DNA of 64,000 nucleotides from Poriferisulfidus sp965221375 (GTDB lineage: Bacteria > Pseudomonadota > Gammaproteobacteria > Poriferisulfidales > Poriferisulfidaceae): contig OZ244883.1 in the NCBI GenBank assembly GCA_965221375.1, positions 1,364,001 through 1,428,000 on the forward strand, written 5' to 3'. Numbering within the stretch: position 1 is the first letter of the stretch; each line of letters opens with the position of its first letter. Position numbers and translations under genes: made by a program. Shown in pieces: positions 1-8,485 of this stretch. The notes beneath the pieces were generated by a model. The model did no database searches, had not been told where the DNA came from, and saw nothing but the letters and a program-made list of their open reading frames with translations.

Positions 1-254
1 ACGTAACGGACATACTCTGCCGGATCGTTTTCACCCATGTAGGTATTGATGGCGGACAGGCCCTGCGCTACCGCACCCGAGCGGTCCATCGCAGCCTTGT
101 CGACCAGTTTGACACTGAGATCGGTGCCTTCCGCACGCGCCTTTTCGAGCCAGCGCGAGATTTCAAACGCTGCACCACAACAGGCCATGCCCCCGCCAAT
201 CAGAAGAATATCAACTTCTTCTTCTACGATCTCGGGATTTCCAAATTCAGCCAT
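1..254 (-). CDS. aprA: Adenylylsulfate reductase subunit alpha, N-terminal part (cut by window edge)
   Basis: The N-terminal 84 codons of AprA, the FAD subunit that interconverts sulfite plus AMP and adenosine phosphosulfate (APS) in the cytoplasm. The start MAEFGNPEIVEEEVDILLIG is typical of AprA, and the glycine-rich GGGMACCGA is the dinucleotide-binding loop of the fumarate-reductase-like fold. The ATG is preceded by a strong GGAGGAG Shine-Dalgarno sequence. It lies 33 bp after aprB in the usual aprB-aprA order. In an organism with the rest of this gene content it most likely runs in the oxidative direction, but the sequence shown cannot prove direction. The rest of the gene is outside the window. 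Confidence 0.93.
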   Translation of the reverse strand, partial: MAEFGNPEIVEEEVDILLIGGGMACCGAAFEISRWLEKARAEGTDLSVKLVDKAAMDRSGAVAQGLSAINTYMGENDPAEYVRY

Positions 255-287
255 GACGGCTCCTCCACTATATTCTTTTTGCTGGTT

Positions 288-749
288 TTAGCTGGCAAAC
301 TGCGACATGTCGCAACTGTGCGTGCCTTTGGTAAACAGCGTGCTGTGATCCTTGCCTTCCGCCATCACGGCTTCCTGTTCGCCGCCAAACGGGTCGGCAG
401 AACCTTCAGGAGTCGTTCGAATGGGGAATTTGAAGCGCTTCATCGTGCCATTACGGAACTTGATCGTCCACATAATGGAATCGGTGCCTCGAAGCGGCTG
501 CACCGAAGCGCCCAACGGCACTACGTCCGCGTAATGGCGACACTCAATCGCCTGCTGCGGGCAAATCTTGACACAGGAATAGCATTCCCAGCACTGTTCG
601 GGTTCTTGGTTATACGCCTTCATGGCGTGACCCGTTTCTGATCCGTCCTTGTCCAGGCGCATCAGATCATGAGGACAAATATACATGCAGGCCGTTTTGT
701 CTTGGCCTTTGCATCCGTCACATTTGTCCGTGCGTACAAAAGTCGGCAT
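288..749 (-). CDS. aprB: Adenylylsulfate reductase subunit beta (two [4Fe-4S] ferredoxin-like)
   Basis: A 153-residue iron-sulfur subunit that passes electrons to or from AprA. The start MPTFVRTDKCDGCKG is the canonical AprB N-terminus. The two cluster motifs are visible: CDGC...C...CP near the N-terminus and CWECYSCVKICP near residue 55. An in-frame upstream ATG at 815 would add 22 residues, but it has no ribosome binding site, while the ATG at 749 has AGAGG six bases upstream, so I chose 749. A C-terminal tail of about 50 residues is normal for AprB and wraps around AprA. It is co-transcribed with aprA. Confidence 0.95.
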   Translation of the reverse strand: MPTFVRTDKCDGCKGQDKTACMYICPHDLMRLDKDGSETGHAMKAYNQEPEQCWECYSCVKICPQQAIECRHYADVVPLGASVQPLRGTDSIMWTIKFRNGTMKRFKFPIRTTPEGSADPFGGEQEAVMAEGKDHSTLFTKGTHSCDMSQFAS

Positions 750-830
750 ATGAAACCTCTGGTTGAAAACCTCTGTTGATCCAGGTTTACTGACAAAGAC
801 CTTCGCCTTTGCCATGGGTGTATCGGACTA

Positions 831-839
831 AGTTTAGCA
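831..839 (-). promoter_or_regulatory. Candidate extended -10 promoter of aprBA
   Basis: TGC followed by TAAACT (4 of 6 to TATAAT) stands about 80 bp before aprB, at the edge of a very AT-rich stretch (about 840-955). No good -35 is visible. The stretch 816-979 has no gene; it holds this candidate and the AT-rich leader. Confidence 0.3.
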
Positions 840-979
840 AAAAAGTGTTGCGAGCCCCATAACGATTATTATGGCGACTATAAAATTATTTATTATTCAC
901 TTTTTATCAATAACTTATGCTATTTCGATACCTTCAAGAATAAGCGCGAATAGTGCTTTTTTACCTTGTGGAGACGAAA

Positions 980-1678
980 TTAATTGAGCACTTCACCGAG
1001 ATCATCAAGCGTATCTTCCGATCCGCGGTCTGCCCGACGTGTCTCGAAGGCCACTATGTCAACCAGGGCATTGCGCACAAAATGAAAGTCCACGCCGGTG
1101 CGTAAAGGAATCTTTGTTGAGTTGCCAGTCTCCAACTTTTTCCGCAGCTGGTCGCGCCAATACTCGTCCGGAATATCGGCAAACGCATCCGGCATCGGTT
1201 CGCGAATAATCTGTCCAATCACCCGAACCATACGCTGTCCGTAAAGGAATCGTTTCTTGTATTCCTTCTCGTCAATCTCCAAACCCGCCAGCTTGATGCG
1301 ATACCGGACCTTGGGACAGGATTTGAGGCCAAAGGCCCGATCTTTCTCTACGCCCTCACTGACACATTGTTTGCGAATATACGAAAGGTAGCCATTGCGC
1401 AAGCGGATGTCACTTCCTTCAATGGCTCCGCGCAGGGCCACCTCCTGCTCCAAACGAATCCGTTGCTGATATTCATGATCGTGTCGGTCCACATACTCAT
1501 CGGCATAGGACTGATATTGTTTTGAGCCCGATGATTTTGGAGTCGCGGAACACAGTTGCGTAATCTGCTCAGGCGTAAACCCACGCTCCAAATAAAACTG
1601 CACGTCTTCACGCGCGCATTCCGCATGCACCAAGGGCGCGACAAACCACAACAAGCAAGTCAGCAGACGAATGTTCAT
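980..1678 (-). CDS. Secreted protein of unknown function
   Basis: A 232-residue protein that I do not recognise. It starts with a clear Sec signal peptide (MNIRLLTCLLWFVAPLVHA, cut before ECARED). The mature part is highly charged, rich in Arg, Lys, Asp and Glu, with four cysteines spread over the first half (residues after 20), suggesting periplasmic disulfides. No lipobox or membrane anchor is seen. It starts 36 bp after lysA on the same strand and is probably read with it. A TTG at 1684 has better spacing to an AGGA than the ATG at 1678, so the start is uncertain by two codons. In related bacteria dapF often follows lysA; here this gene stands in that place. Confidence 0.65.
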   Translation of the reverse strand: MNIRLLTCLLWFVAPLVHAECAREDVQFYLERGFTPEQITQLCSATPKSSGSKQYQSYADEYVDRHDHEYQQRIRLEQEVALRGAIEGSDIRLRNGYLSYIRKQCVSEGVEKDRAFGLKSCPKVRYRIKLAGLEIDEKEYKKRFLYGQRMVRVIGQIIREPMPDAFADIPDEYWRDQLRKKLETGNSTKIPLRTGVDFHFVRNALVDIVAFETRRADRGSEDTLDDLGEVLN

Positions 1679-1714
1679 AATCAAGACGTTCCTGAGGGCA
1701 TCAGTCCCAGCATT

Positions 1715-2959
1715 TTATAGGAGCCGCTCGCCTGCATACAATTGCTCCACTTCGCCCCGCTCTCGTATCAGTAAAGCCCGTTCCCCTTCCACCAGCACTT
1801 CCGGTGCGGCGGGTCTTGCGTTGTAAAAACTGCCCATGGAAGCCGCATAGGCACCGGCGGAGAATACGGCCAGCAATTCGCCTTCCGCCGTCACCAGACG
1901 CCGAGAACGGCCCAGGCAATCACTTGTTTCGCATACCGGCCCCACCACGTCGCAAACCATCGGTTCTTGATCCTTCAGGCGCCGCTCCGCCATAATCGCA
2001 TGCCAGGCCCCATACAAGGCCGGTCGCATCAGTTCGGTCATTGCGCCGTCCACCACCACAAAACACCCACCCGATGTCTGCTTGATGTACTCCACCCGCG
2101 TCAGCAAAATACCTGCATTCCCCACCACGAAACGCCCGGGCTCAATGACCAGCGTCAAATCACGTCCTGCCAGCACCTGCTGCAGACCTTCCACATACGC
2201 GCGCGCCTGGGGAGGATGTTCGTCGTTGTAACAAATACCCAAACCGCCACCGGCATCGATATACTCCAGCACGATGCCCTTCTCGTTGAGTTCATCCGCC
2301 AGCTGAACCAGTTGCTGCACCGCTTCCACAATAGGCTGGGCATCCACCAGTTGCGAGCCGACGTGACAAGCCATCCCCTTGAGTTTCAGCTGCGGTCGTT
2401 CCGCTGCCCAGCAGTACATGTTGAGCGCATCCTCCATCGGAATGCCGAATTTGCTGCCTCGAAACCCGGTCGCAATGTGCGGATGGGTGTCCACATTGAC
2501 AGACGGATTGATCCGCAAGGAAATCGGGGCAATTACGCCTTCTTCCCCGGCGATTCGATCAATGCGCTGCAATTCGGATTCGGATTCCACATGAAAGGCG
2601 CCAATGCCCGCAGCCAATGCTTGACGAATTTCCGCCTCAGACTTGCCCACACCGGAAAACACGGAGGCCGACACGTCCCCTCCCGCGGCTTGAACTCGCG
2701 CCAATTCACCACCCGAGACGATGTCAAAGGCACACCCCAACGCCGCCAGGCGTTTTAGGATCGATAAATTACTGTTCGCCTTGACCGCATAGCAAATACG
2801 ATGAGCCTGGCCTTCCAGCGCTTCCTGCAATTCGCGTACATGGCGGACAATCGCCGACGACGAATAAACAAAGCAGGGAGTGCCGTACGCTTTGGCAATA
2901 TCGGCCAAAGGCACTTGTTCGGCATAAAGCCGATTTTCACGATAGGTGAAGTCTTCCAT
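1715..2959 (-). CDS. lysA: Diaminopimelate decarboxylase
   Basis: A 414-residue PLP enzyme (fold type III) that decarboxylates meso-diaminopimelate to L-lysine, the last step of lysine synthesis. The PLP lysine lies in CYAVKAN (K60), and HVGSQ, the EPGR loop and the PVCETSDCLG active-site segment from the partner subunit are all present. The ATG at 2959 was chosen because family members start near MEDFTYRENRLYAE; upstream in-frame codons belong to lptM in another frame. The start overlaps the lptM stop as TAATG, so the two are translationally coupled. Cytoplasmic, usually a dimer. Confidence 0.95.
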   Translation of the reverse strand: MEDFTYRENRLYAEQVPLADIAKAYGTPCFVYSSSAIVRHVRELQEALEGQAHRICYAVKANSNLSILKRLAALGCAFDIVSGGELARVQAAGGDVSASVFSGVGKSEAEIRQALAAGIGAFHVESESELQRIDRIAGEEGVIAPISLRINPSVNVDTHPHIATGFRGSKFGIPMEDALNMYCWAAERPQLKLKGMACHVGSQLVDAQPIVEAVQQLVQLADELNEKGIVLEYIDAGGGLGICYNDEHPPQARAYVEGLQQVLAGRDLTLVIEPGRFVVGNAGILLTRVEYIKQTSGGCFVVVDGAMTELMRPALYGAWHAIMAERRLKDQEPMVCDVVGPVCETSDCLGRSRRLVTAEGELLAVFSAGAYAASMGSFYNARPAAPEVLVEGERALLIRERGEVEQLYAGERLL

Positions 2960-3114
2960 TAATCCCCGGCAGACGCGCTTGGAGGAGGTTCTAACGGCCC
3001 CATTTGCCCACATCCGGCAAGCGCTCCCGACAGCATCACGCACATGCAAAGGCAGGACAGCCCACGCTTAAACCAGCCTGATACTTTGGGGGCTTCTCGA
3101 ATCCAGTCAATCAT
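2959..3114 (-). CDS. lptM: Small LptM-like lipoprotein (51 aa)
   Basis: A 51-codon gene just upstream of lysA. It has a hydrophobic signal segment and the lipobox LAGC, then GQMGPLEPPP. The pattern CGxxGPLxxP right after the lipidated cysteine is the hallmark of LptM (formerly YifL), the small outer-membrane lipoprotein that helps LptD mature and which commonly precedes lysA or dapF. The N-terminal 15 residues before the hydrophobic stretch make the signal longer than usual; internal ATGs at codons 24 and 27 are too late to keep a full signal. The ribosome binding site is weak. A -10-like TACAAT lies at 3144-3149. The last base of its TAA is the first base of the lysA ATG. Confidence 0.8.
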   Translation of the reverse strand: MIDWIREAPKVSGWFKRGLSCLCMCVMLSGALAGCGQMGPLEPPPSASAGD

Positions 3115-3258
3115 TATTTCTCGACACCCAACTTTAGATTTTCATTGTACTTGACACTTCAATTATTCCCGTTCCGACGAAGGTGAGAATTGCTGTTGCA
3201 TAATTTGCCGGAGAGATAAAAACTTGGGCGCTCGTCTGCGCCGCTGTTTCCATTCCCC

Positions 3259-3924
3259 ATGTCATTACCCGAACTGCTTGTCGAAGAGCCCGAAGACGGT
3301 CCCGCACAAGCGACTTTAATTTGGCTGCATGGCTTGGGAGCGACAGCCGATGACTTCGCTACTCTAGGTCGCCAACTGCGTTGTCCGGGATTGCGCGTGC
3401 TGGCCCTCCAGGCACCCTCGCGACCCGTCACCCTGTTCGAGCATCAGGTTGCACCGGCATGGTTTGACATCCTTCCCCAACCGGGCGAGCGCGTAATCAG
3501 CGATTTGGATGGAATGGAGCAAAGTGCCGCACGGATCCGAAAAGAAATCGAAAACCAACAACAATCCGGTATTGCGCAGGTCGCAATCGGCGGCTTTTCA
3601 CAAGGAGGCGCGATGGCGCTGTACACGGCCCTAACCCACCCTCAACCGCTTGCCGCAAGCGTGTGTCTGTCCGGCTATATCCCGCAGGATGCCCATCTGG
3701 AAAGCCAAGCCGCCCAATTAACATGGACGACACCTTTTTTCGTCGCCCACGGTGCGGCCGATGAAGTCATCCCCATCAAGTATGGCGAAATCACTCGCGA
3801 TTGGCTGAGTCGGCATGGCGCGACTGTACATTGGAGCCACGGCGCTTACGCGCACGAAGTCACGACACCTGAAATTACCGAACTGGGAGATTTTTTGCGC
3901 CCGCGCCTGACGCCAGCCCGCTAG
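3259..3924 (+). CDS. Phospholipase/carboxylesterase family alpha/beta hydrolase
   Basis: A 221-residue serine esterase of the EstB/YpfH/acyl-protein thioesterase family. The oxyanion-hole motif HGLGA lies at residues 24-28, the nucleophile is S114 in GFSQGG, and the likely partners are D168 (in GAADEVIP) and H199 (in YAHEV). There is no signal peptide, so it is cytoplasmic. Substrate unknown; members cleave short acyl esters or lysophospholipids. It is divergent from lptM-lysA, and its stop codon is shared head-on with that of argH (CTAG at 3921-3924). Confidence 0.9.
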   Translation: MSLPELLVEEPEDGPAQATLIWLHGLGATADDFATLGRQLRCPGLRVLALQAPSRPVTLFEHQVAPAWFDILPQPGERVISDLDGMEQSAARIRKEIENQQQSGIAQVAIGGFSQGGAMALYTALTHPQPLAASVCLSGYIPQDAHLESQAAQLTWTTPFFVAHGAADEVIPIKYGEITRDWLSRHGATVHWSHGAYAHEVTTPEITELGDFLRPRLTPAR

Positions 3925-5336
3925 GGCTGCTTGGGCAATGTGAGTGAACCCGTACTCAACTCTTCCTGCGCCTGCGCGACCCGCTCATGAACCTGCTGGG
4001 GGGCGGTGCCGCCGTGAAGATTACGCGCTGCAACCGACGCCTGCACGGTCAGAGAAGCCAGCAGTTCGGCATCAATCACCGAACTGAATGTTTGCGCTTG
4101 CGCAAGCTCCAACTCATCCAACCGCACCCCCTGCTGCTCCGCATGGGCCACCAGTTGGCCGGTAATGTGATGGGCATCCCGAAACGCAACGCCTCGCGCA
4201 ACCAGGGCATCGGCCAAATCCGTCGCCACCGCATAATCGGCGCCTGCTGCCTCGGCCATCCGCTCATAATCAAACTGTAGAGCCGCCACCGCCGTCTGCA
4301 GCATGGCCACGCTGTGCAGTGCCGTATCCATACTGTCGAATAACGGCTCCTTGTCTTCCTGGTTGTCGCGGTTGTAGGCCAGCGGCTGGGCTTTCATCAG
4401 CATCAGCACCGCTTGCAGATTCCCGCAGACCCGCGCGCTTTTGCCCCGCACCAGTTCCAAGACATCCGGATTCTTTTTCTGCGGCATTAAAGAGGAGCCG
4501 GTACACAATTCGTCCGGAAGACTGGCGAATTTGAAATGCGGGCTCACCCACAGGATGATTTCTTCCGCCATGCGCGACAGATGCACCATCAGAAGACTCA
4601 GGGTCGCGCACGTCTCAATCACAAAATCCCGGTCGCTGACCGCATCCAAGGAATTATCCGAAACGGCCTCAAACCCCAGCAATTCCGCCACATAATGCCG
4701 ATCAATCGCATAACCGGAACCAGCCAGGGCCGCAGCGCCCAACGGCAGGGTATTGGTGCGCTGGAAAGCATCGGCCAGCCGCGCCCGATCCCGCCGCAAC
4801 ATTTCATACCAGGCCAACAGGTGATGGCCCAATGTGACGGGCTGGGCGGTCTGCAGATGAGTCAGACCCGGCATGACCGTTTCCGCCTCCGCCTGCGCAC
4901 GTGTCACCAGCGCCGACTGCAACTGATGTAACTGTTCATCCAGTTGCGCCTGCGCGGTACGGGTGTACAAGCGCAAATCAGTGGCCACCTGATCATTACG
5001 GGAACGCCCGGTATGAAGTTTTTTCCCGACATCTCCCACCGCTTTCACCAACTGCGCTTCGATGTTCATGTGCACATCTTCCAGCGCCGGATCCCATTGA
5101 ATCCGACCGGCATCCAGATCATCCCGAACCTGCTGTAAGCCTTCAACCAGCGTCGTGCATTCCGCTTCGCTCAATACTCCGGCTTTGAGCAAACCTCGGG
5201 CATGCGCCTGCGAGCCCTGAATATCGTAAGGGTACAAACGCCCATCAAAATGGACGGAGGATGTATAAGCCTCAACTTGAGCATCGGTCGCCTGTGCGAA
5301 CCGCCCTTGCCAAGGCTTCGTTGTAGAATCAGGCAC
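3921..5336 (-). CDS. argH: Argininosuccinate lyase (GTG start)
   Basis: A 471-residue enzyme that splits argininosuccinate into arginine and fumarate, the last step of arginine synthesis. The fumarase-superfamily signature GSSLMPQKKNPD is present, as are TGRSRNDQ and HTHLQ-like TGLTHLQTAQP segments. The reading frame stays open upstream, but GTG at 5336 is the start: it is preceded by GGAGG at five bases and gives the usual N-terminus ending in KPWQGRF. Cytoplasmic tetramer. It is divergent from the small gene and hemC, with 65 bp between starts. Confidence 0.96.
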   Translation of the reverse strand: MPDSTTKPWQGRFAQATDAQVEAYTSSVHFDGRLYPYDIQGSQAHARGLLKAGVLSEAECTTLVEGLQQVRDDLDAGRIQWDPALEDVHMNIEAQLVKAVGDVGKKLHTGRSRNDQVATDLRLYTRTAQAQLDEQLHQLQSALVTRAQAEAETVMPGLTHLQTAQPVTLGHHLLAWYEMLRRDRARLADAFQRTNTLPLGAAALAGSGYAIDRHYVAELLGFEAVSDNSLDAVSDRDFVIETCATLSLLMVHLSRMAEEIILWVSPHFKFASLPDELCTGSSLMPQKKNPDVLELVRGKSARVCGNLQAVLMLMKAQPLAYNRDNQEDKEPLFDSMDTALHSVAMLQTAVAALQFDYERMAEAAGADYAVATDLADALVARGVAFRDAHHITGQLVAHAEQQGVRLDELELAQAQTFSSVIDAELLASLTVQASVAARNLHGGTAPQQVHERVAQAQEELSTGSLTLPKQP

Positions 5337-5401
5337 ATCGCCCTCCGTAATCGCACGTATTTTAGCGTGCCGACCTCCGATTTTTGGACGGCGCAACTGC
5401 A

Positions 5402-5818
5402 ATGGCCCACCCTTCCACACCCTCGGACTTTGAACAAAAAGTCGTGGTCCTCATCAACGGCGCTCCGGAAATGCACCTGGATCGCCGCATCCCGCTCAGT
5501 GACACTCAAAAGCAGGCCGTTGCACAATTGGAGGCGAAACTGAATGCCGGCTTTAAGGTGGCGGGCGTGCACTACAAAGATCCGAACGCGCTGCAACGGG
5601 CACAATTCGCCGCCAGCATGATTCCCGAAGCACTACAGCGTGGCGACGAGGCCCAGGCGGGTCTGGTGCTGGCTTTGATCGGAACGTCGCTGCCCGATCT
5701 CAAGCAAATCCAATACCGTCATCGCCGCGATGGCGGCTGGGATATCGCTTTCATCAGCGATCGCTGCTATGAGCCGGATGAACGTCCCATTCGTCTCGTC
5801 CCGCCGAAACCCTCATGA
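5402..5818 (+). CDS. Unknown 138-aa protein ahead of hemC
   Basis: I do not recognise this protein. It is soluble, without signal or membrane segments, and mixes a central helical part (residues about 30-90, Ala/Gln/Leu rich) with a C-terminal strand-rich end (QIQYRHRRDGGWDIAFISD). Its TGA overlaps the hemC ATG (ATGA), so it is translated with hemC and is likely the first gene of the hemCDXY operon. The start is MAHPSTPSDFEQ; the ribosome binding site is poor. A real gene is supported by the coupling and by codon use like its neighbours. Confidence 0.7.
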   Translation: MAHPSTPSDFEQKVVVLINGAPEMHLDRRIPLSDTQKQAVAQLEAKLNAGFKVAGVHYKDPNALQRAQFAASMIPEALQRGDEAQAGLVLALIGTSLPDLKQIQYRHRRDGGWDIAFISDRCYEPDERPIRLVPPKPS

Positions 5819-6744
5819 GCGATTTACGCTGCCGCATCGCCACCCGCCGCAGCCCCTTGGCCATGTGCCAGGCCGAATGGGTCGCGGCGGCCTTGAAGCA
5901 ACATTTCCAGATCGAACCGGAGTTACTTCCGATACAAACCCAGGGAGACCAGATGCTGGAGCAACCCCTCTCCACTATTGGGGGGAAAGGCGTATTTATT
6001 AAGGAGTTGGAATCTAGCCTGCTGCGTGGTGAAGCTGATTTGGCGGTGCATTCGATGAAGGATGTTCCCGCGCAACTGCCGTCGGGTCTGGAGATTTCGG
6101 CGATCAGCGTGCGCGCTGACCCGCGGGATGCCGTTTTGGCTCCGCATTACCGCACTCTTGACGCCTTGCCACCCGGCAGCCGCGTGGGAACCTCCAGTCT
6201 GCGCCGTCGTGCGCAACTGCAGGCGCAGTACCCTGATTTGTGCTTTGTCGAATTGCGGGGCAATGTCGGCACCCGCATCAAGCGCTTGGAAAAGGGCGAT
6301 TTTGACGCAATCGTTTTAGCCCGAGCCGGTTTGGAAAGATTGGGTCTGGATGCGCATATCACCCAAACACTCTCAGCAGCTCAATGCCTGCCGGCGATTG
6401 GCCAGGGCGCTTTGGGAATAGAAATCGCCTGCGACCATGAGCAGGCCCGAAACTGGGCCGAAGCGCTTCATGATTCGCAAACAGCCGCTGCCGTGACCGC
6501 CGAGCGTGCGATCAGCCGCACTTTACAGGGAAGTTGCCAAATCCCACTGGCCGGCTATGCGACTTGCGAAAACACGACGCAAGTACAAGTACGCGCCTGT
6601 CTGGCGCGTCCCGATGGCAGTCAGTTGCTTTACGCCGAAAGTGACGGCGCTCCGGAGGTGGCCGGCGAGGCTGCCGCCCACAGTCTGCTCGAACAAGGCG
6701 GTGGTGCCATTTTGAAAGACCTGGGGGTTCCGGGCTTCGCATGA
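5815..6744 (+). CDS. hemC: Hydroxymethylbilane synthase (porphobilinogen deaminase)
   Basis: A 309-residue cytoplasmic enzyme that joins four porphobilinogen units into hydroxymethylbilane for heme and siroheme. The dipyrromethane cofactor cysteine is C241 in LQGSCQIPLAG, and the catalytic aspartate is D83 in HSMKDVP; RGNVGTR and ARAGLERL are also conserved. The length is normal. The start overlaps the previous stop by four bases and the stop overlaps hemD in the same way. Confidence 0.97.
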   Translation: MSDLRCRIATRRSPLAMCQAEWVAAALKQHFQIEPELLPIQTQGDQMLEQPLSTIGGKGVFIKELESSLLRGEADLAVHSMKDVPAQLPSGLEISAISVRADPRDAVLAPHYRTLDALPPGSRVGTSSLRRRAQLQAQYPDLCFVELRGNVGTRIKRLEKGDFDAIVLARAGLERLGLDAHITQTLSAAQCLPAIGQGALGIEIACDHEQARNWAEALHDSQTAAAVTAERAISRTLQGSCQIPLAGYATCENTTQVQVRACLARPDGSQLLYAESDGAPEVAGEAAAHSLLEQGGGAILKDLGVPGFA

Positions 6745-7511
6745 ACGCTTCGCTGGCTGGTCGCCGCATTCTGCTGACGCGCCCCATCGATCAGGCCCAA
6801 TCCCTGCTTGTCCAACTGCAGGCACAGGGAGCGAACGCCGGTGTTTTCCCCGGCTTGCGCATCGTTCTGCAGACGCCTGCGGAAGAAGAACTGGTGCAGA
6901 TCGAGAAAGCGGATCTGATTATTTTTGTCAGCGCCAATGCGGTTCGCGGACTGGCCCCACACGCCTCCTCCATTCACAATCTTCAAAACTTGCGGTTTGC
7001 GGCCATCGGCCACGCCACCGCGCGAGCTCTATGCGACGCAAACCTGGAACCCGCACTCAGCGCGCCCGCTCCCTACAACAGCGAAGCTTTTCTGGCCCTG
7101 GACGAACTGCAAGCTTTGCCAGGGCAACGCATCATCATCGTCCGGGGTCAAAGTGGTCGAGAACTGCTGAAAGAGAATCTACAACAGCGCGGCGCCGAGG
7201 TGCGCTATCTCCAGGTGTATCGCCGAGATCCTCCGGATCAGCCGCTTTCATTCGCAGATTTAGCTTGCGGAGATCCCGAATTAATCTGCATCACCAGCAC
7301 CGAAATCGCCGCTAATTTGCTTGAATGTGTGGCTCCTGACGACTCTTCCCGGCTTCTCAATTGCCCGCTGCTCGCCGGCAATGCCCGCATCGCAGAGGCC
7401 TGCCGAACCATGAAGTACGCTTTAATTGGGGGCGTTGCCGAACATCCGGGAGACGATGCCATGCTGGAGGCTATCCACAAGTATTTCGCGCAGACGCCCG
7501 CAGTGCCATGA
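6741..7511 (+). CDS. hemD: Uroporphyrinogen-III synthase
   Basis: A 256-residue enzyme that closes and inverts ring D of hydroxymethylbilane. The family is poorly conserved, but the start (LAGRRILLTRP), FVSANAVRG near residue 55, the hinge GQRIIIVRGQSGRELL and LQVYRRDPP fit it, and it sits between hemC and hemX as in enterics and pseudomonads. ATGA overlaps at both ends indicate tight translational coupling. Confidence 0.92.
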   Translation: MNASLAGRRILLTRPIDQAQSLLVQLQAQGANAGVFPGLRIVLQTPAEEELVQIEKADLIIFVSANAVRGLAPHASSIHNLQNLRFAAIGHATARALCDANLEPALSAPAPYNSEAFLALDELQALPGQRIIIVRGQSGRELLKENLQQRGAEVRYLQVYRRDPPDQPLSFADLACGDPELICITSTEIAANLLECVAPDDSSRLLNCPLLAGNARIAEACRTMKYALIGGVAEHPGDDAMLEAIHKYFAQTPAVP

Positions 7512-8485
7512 GTCGAGGAACCCGTCTGCTGTTTATTGTGACGGCCGTGGGCTGGCTGGGCCTGTTGTTTCTCGGCGCCCTGTTCTACGTACATTGGAGC
7601 GACAGTCACAGCCGCTTCAAGGAACTGCGCGATCGCCAGATTGATACGCACCAGACGGCCCACCAAGCACTGATAGAGCTGGATCAACGGATTGCCAGCC
7701 TGTCAAGTGAGCAGCACCAGACCCAGGAAGTGGTCGATCAGTTTTTGGAAGAGTTACGGGTGCGCTATACCGCCTATGAAACCCTTCTGCAGGAAAAACT
7801 GGCTCCGATTGCCATTGCTCCGGACCCTCGCCAGTATTCCGTCGAAGCGGTCGCCTTTTTGCTGCAGATCGCTCAATACAAACAGGACTATCTGCAGGAC
7901 TATCTCGGCACGCTCAGCGCCATACGCCAAGCTCGACGTACGCTGGATTCCCTGGACGATGTCCGCTACCGCAACCTGATTCAACAAATGGATGTGGCAC
8001 TTGCGACACTGGAAGGTTATTCCGGACAAGAAGCGGATCGGGCCCATCGCATTCTGACCGCCAGTTGGCTGGTACTCAGCGACACAATTCGAGAATTGCA
8101 AAGTGATGTCGCCCAACAAAACCAACTCACCCCCCTGCGCACCTGGGGCGAATTTTGGGATGACTTACTGACCAACTTCGGGGAACATCTCAACGTACAG
8201 CGTGGCGCCCCGGAAGCCGTAAAGACCATCTCCGCCTACCAACATGCCTTGATTTTGTACGCAGTCCAAACGGAGATGTATCTGGCGCGACTGGCACTAC
8301 AGTCGCACCGCGCCGACAATTACGCCCAGTCGATTGAACATGCCCTCACTTTGTTGGATAAGCCTGCATTGAACGATGCCTATCCCGCCTTGAAACAGGA
8401 CTTGGAAAGCCTTCGCGGCCAACAGCCGTTCCCACCCGACATCGACTTCGCGCATCTGCAGCATACCCTGGCGCAAACACAGTGA
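7508..8485 (+). CDS. hemX: HemX-like membrane-anchored protein
   Basis: A 325-residue protein with one N-terminal membrane helix (about residues 6-28), then a coiled-coil stretch (KELRDRQIDTH... to about residue 90) and a helical C-terminal domain of the HemX family (EAVAFLLQIAQYKQD...). HemX is encoded with hemCD and hemY in many proteobacteria. It lacks methyltransferase motifs, so the old name uroporphyrin-III C-methyltransferase does not apply; its role is unclear and perhaps structural in tetrapyrrole supply. The frame is open further upstream, but the ATG at 7508, overlapping the hemD stop, is the natural start. Confidence 0.88.
   Translation: MSRGTRLLFIVTAVGWLGLLFLGALFYVHWSDSHSRFKELRDRQIDTHQTAHQALIELDQRIASLSSEQHQTQEVVDQFLEELRVRYTAYETLLQEKLAPIAIAPDPRQYSVEAVAFLLQIAQYKQDYLQDYLGTLSAIRQARRTLDSLDDVRYRNLIQQMDVALATLEGYSGQEADRAHRILTASWLVLSDTIRELQSDVAQQNQLTPLRTWGEFWDDLLTNFGEHLNVQRGAPEAVKTISAYQHALILYAVQTEMYLARLALQSHRADNYAQSIEHALTLLDKPALNDAYPALKQDLESLRGQQPFPPDIDFAHLQHTLAQTQ

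Noticed and set aside
3151..3156. Perfect TTGACA on the plus strand as a -35 for the esterase gene
   Set aside because: No -10-like sequence stands at 16-18 bp from it.
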